This document shows positions 6,106 through 6,794 of a stretch of 6,794 nucleotides of DNA, piece after piece. The translations under genes and the position numbers were made by a program. Source of the stretch: Gammaproteobacteria bacterium. Its GTDB lineage: Bacteria > Pseudomonadota > Gammaproteobacteria > Eutrophobiales > Eutrophobiaceae. A model generated the notes under the pieces. The model worked only from the letters and a program-made list of their open reading frames with translations. It had not been told where the DNA came from and searched no databases. Each line of letters opens with the position of its first letter. Position 1 is the stretch's first letter. The stretch is from assembly GCA_003645215.1 (NCBI GenBank), contig QNEM01000114.1:1-6794 (forward strand), given 5' to 3'.

Positions 6106-6205
6106 CAAATTTGTCTGGAACAAATTTGAACAGCGGAACGCAGTGAAGCTGGCCCCGAAGGGGTGGAGTACATGGACGTACGGAATAATCCTCTACCCCC
6201 AGCCA
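6106..6205 (+). ncRNA. Putative structured RNA segment of repeat unit 1
   Basis: Successive predicted hairpins are CAAATTTG with CAAATTTG (6106-6113/6121-6128), CCCC-GAA-GGGG (6153-6163) and GTAC with GTAC (6168-6171/6178-6181). Alternatively, a 9-bp helix can form between 6160-6168 and the tail at 6191-6199. The end is a copy of the tRNA tail with CCA. The RNA call rests on structure conserved between units only; no transcription evidence exists here. Confidence 0.45.
6187..6205 (+). repeat. First extra copy of the tRNA-Gln 3' end
   Basis: Nineteen bases identical to tRNA positions 6003-6021, including the T-stem strand CCTCT, acceptor strand ACCCCCA, G and CCA. Identity extends two more bases (AT) past the CCA. 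The matching 5' half of the tRNA is absent, so it is a tail copy and not a tRNA gene. Confidence 0.95.
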
Positions 6206-6207
6206 AT

Positions 6208-6256
6208 TAAATTTATTAAACAGAAATCCAGAATGGATTTTTGTTTAATAGATTTA
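6208..6256 (+). terminator. Long hairpin after first tail copy (hairpin H1)
   Basis: A 23-bp stem, 6208-6230 with 6234-6256, closed by a 3-nt GAA loop and containing two G-T pairs. It starts 3 nt after the CCA of the tail. Its sequence is unrelated to the hairpins at 6026 and 6456 although it holds the same place, so the hairpin and not its sequence is conserved. It lacks a clean T run after the stem, so true termination is less certain than for H0. Confidence 0.65.
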
Positions 6257-6291
6257 GTGTGTGTGAATTCGAACCGGAAAGAGGTTTGACA

Positions 6292-6434
6292 CAAAATCAT
6301 CAGGAATGATTTTGAACAGCTATGCTGGCCCAAAGGGCGGAGGGCAGGAGCCCGGAGTAAATCGGCAGGACAGCCGATTTGGACATCGCGTTAGCGATAC
6401 ACGAAGTGCGAGTTACATGGATGTAACGAGTCAG
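6292..6434 (+). ncRNA. Putative structured RNA segment of repeat unit 2
   Basis: An unbroken chain of hairpins: CAAAATCAT/ATGATTTTG (6292-6300/6306-6314), CAGC-TAT-GCTG (6317-6327), GCCC-AAA-GGGC (6328-6338), GGGC-AGGA-GCCC (6342-6353), AAATCGGC/GCCGATTT (6359-6366/6373-6380), ATCGC-GTTA-GCGAT (6385-6398), CAC-GAA-GTG (6400-6408) and GTTACAT-GG-ATGTAAC (6412-6427). The tail copy follows directly. Confidence 0.5.
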
Positions 6435-6451
6435 TCCTCTACCCCCAGCCA
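6435..6451 (+). repeat. Second extra copy of the tRNA-Gln 3' end
   Basis: Seventeen bases identical to tRNA positions 6005-6021, ending in CCA, with two more matching bases after it. The bases before it (CAG) differ from those before the other copies, so the boundary of this copy is slightly shorter. Confidence 0.93.
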
Positions 6452-6455
6452 ATTA

Positions 6456-6495
6456 ATAAAAAGGAAGGCCAGTCTTTATTGGTTTTCCTTTTTAT
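6456..6495 (+). terminator. Terminator-like hairpin after second tail copy (hairpin H2)
   Basis: A 16-bp stem, 6456-6471 with 6480-6495. It is a near copy of the hairpin after the real tRNA: one stem base has changed from A to G, which keeps pairing as G-T. It starts 5 nt after the CCA, as at the tRNA. Confidence 0.8.
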
Positions 6496-6537
6496 GTATT
6501 GCTTAGTAGAAAAGTATGAGAACCCCTGGGTTTGACA

Positions 6538-6781
6538 CAAAATCATCAGGAATGATTTTGAACAGCTATGCTGGCCCGAAGGGTGGAGGGCAGGAGCCCG
6601 GAGTAAATCCGTAGGGAACAAATTTATTTACCACATCCTTGTGGCTTACCTTTCAGGCCATCACGCGTAGCGTGATGTTCAAAACTTGCTCCTGCTGTTT
6701 TGTGAACAGCGGAACGCAGTGAAGCTGGCCCCAAAGGGGTGGAGTACATGGGCGTACGGAATAATCCTCTACCCCCAGCCA
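6538..6781 (+). ncRNA. Putative structured RNA segment of repeat unit 3
   Basis: Hairpins seen are CAAAATCAT/ATGATTTTG (6538-6546/6552-6560), CAGC-TAT-GCTG and GCCC-GAA-GGGT (G-T closed) next to it, CCACA-TCCT-TGTGG (6631-6644), CATCACGC-GTA-GCGTGATG (6659-6677), CAAAAC/GTTTTG (6680-6685/6697-6702), CCCC-AAA-GGGG (6729-6739) and GTAC with GTAC near 6744-6757. The tail copy ends it. This is the longest unit and combines the modules of units 1 and 2. Confidence 0.45.
6763..6781 (+). repeat. Third extra copy of the tRNA-Gln 3' end
   Basis: Nineteen bases identical to tRNA positions 6003-6021 including CCA. The following bases 6785-6794 (AATAAAAAAG) resemble the start of the H0/H2 hairpin, so another unit probably begins here and is cut by the window end. 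Confidence 0.94.
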
Positions 6782-6794
6782 GTCAATAAAAAAG

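Larger units (their letters stand above)
6022..6794 (+). repeat. tRNA-tail repeat array after tRNA-Gln (rtT-like), three units plus start of a fourth
   Basis: This non-coding stretch consists of units ending in an exact copy of the tRNA-Gln 3' end: unit 1 (6022-6205), unit 2 (6206-6451), unit 3 (6452-6781), and the first bases of a fourth. Each complete unit starts with a strong hairpin within 2-5 nt of the previous CCA. It continues with a series of small hairpins and ends with the tail. Shared modules, counted by eye, are 6028-6107 with 6458-6537 (77 of 80 identical), 6283-6363 with 6529-6609 (79 of 81), and 6128-6205 with 6704-6781 (76 of 78). The E. coli tyrT operon carries about 178-bp repeats that each include 19 bp of the tRNA-Tyr 3' end and give rtT RNA. 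The arrangement here is the same but the tRNA is different. The short open frames across it (for example 6086-6289 and 6306-6506) run through the hairpins and show no protein-like features. Confidence 0.9.

Noticed and set aside
6187..6205. Degenerate second tRNA gene
   Set aside because: Only the 3' 19 bases match; no D arm, anticodon arm or 5' acceptor strand can be found upstream of the tail copies.
6086..6289. 67-residue open frame in unit 1
   Set aside because: It crosses the tail copy and the 23-bp hairpin, has no ribosome site, and its frame is not kept in the homologous part of unit 3.
6306..6506. 66-residue open frame through units 2 and 3
   Set aside because: It runs across hairpins, a tRNA tail and the terminator-like stem; composition follows the repeats and there is no ribosome site. 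A small product like the E. coli tpr proposal cannot be excluded but is not supported.
6003..6781. Attachment sites left by mobile elements integrating at the tRNA 3' end
   Set aside because: Tail duplication fits att sites, but the units are only 184-330 bp, carry no integrase or cargo and share hairpin modules. Serial tiny integrations are less likely than unit duplication. A larger element beyond the window cannot be excluded.
6003..6794. CRISPR array
   Set aside because: The 17-19 bp repeats are tRNA-derived, unit lengths are irregular (184, 246, 330 bp) and the intervening sequences are related to one another.

Overview
The window reads as ordinary gammaproteobacterial chromosome followed by an unusual non-coding repeat array. 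The DegQ-type protease, the ribosomal pair L13/S9 with their E. coli lengths (142 and 130 residues), a Coq7-type ubiquinone hydroxylase and a near-consensus sigma-32 promoter all point to a gammaproteobacterium. No species can be named from the sequence alone. Most genes have weak or no Shine-Dalgarno sequence; hsp20 is the clear exception.

Left part (1-2046, minus strand): a periplasmic Do-family protease (degQ), then an intrinsic terminator, then a small heat-shock protein with a strong ribosome site and a sigma-32-type promoter. These are two stress/proteostasis genes in separate transcription units. Middle part (2070-4162, plus strand): a PhoU-like DUF47 protein and a PiT phosphate permease, very likely one phosphate-uptake operon. 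It diverges from hsp20, so the hsp20 heat-shock promoter lies just upstream of the phosphate operon. Next (4184-4828, minus strand): coq7, converging on the permease with only 21 bp between the stop codons. Then (5027-5851, plus strand): rplM-rpsI, with a good sigma-70 promoter and a textbook terminator.

Right part (5948-6794): a complete tRNA-Gln(CTG) gene with encoded CCA and a strong terminator-like hairpin. It is followed to the window edge by about 770 bp without a convincing gene. This stretch contains three further exact copies of the last 17-19 bases of the tRNA (at 6187, 6435 and 6763). Each complete copy is followed within a few bases by a hairpin and preceded by a string of small hairpins. 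The units are 184, 246 and 330 bp long and are mosaics of shared modules, and several hairpins keep their pairing while their sequence changes. The layout closely resembles the rtT repeats after tRNA-Tyr in the E. coli tyrT operon, but here it sits on a tRNA-Gln gene with different unit sequences. It is the best candidate in the window for something undescribed: a tRNA-tail repeat array that probably makes structured, tRNA-end-bearing RNA. The array seems to continue beyond the window.
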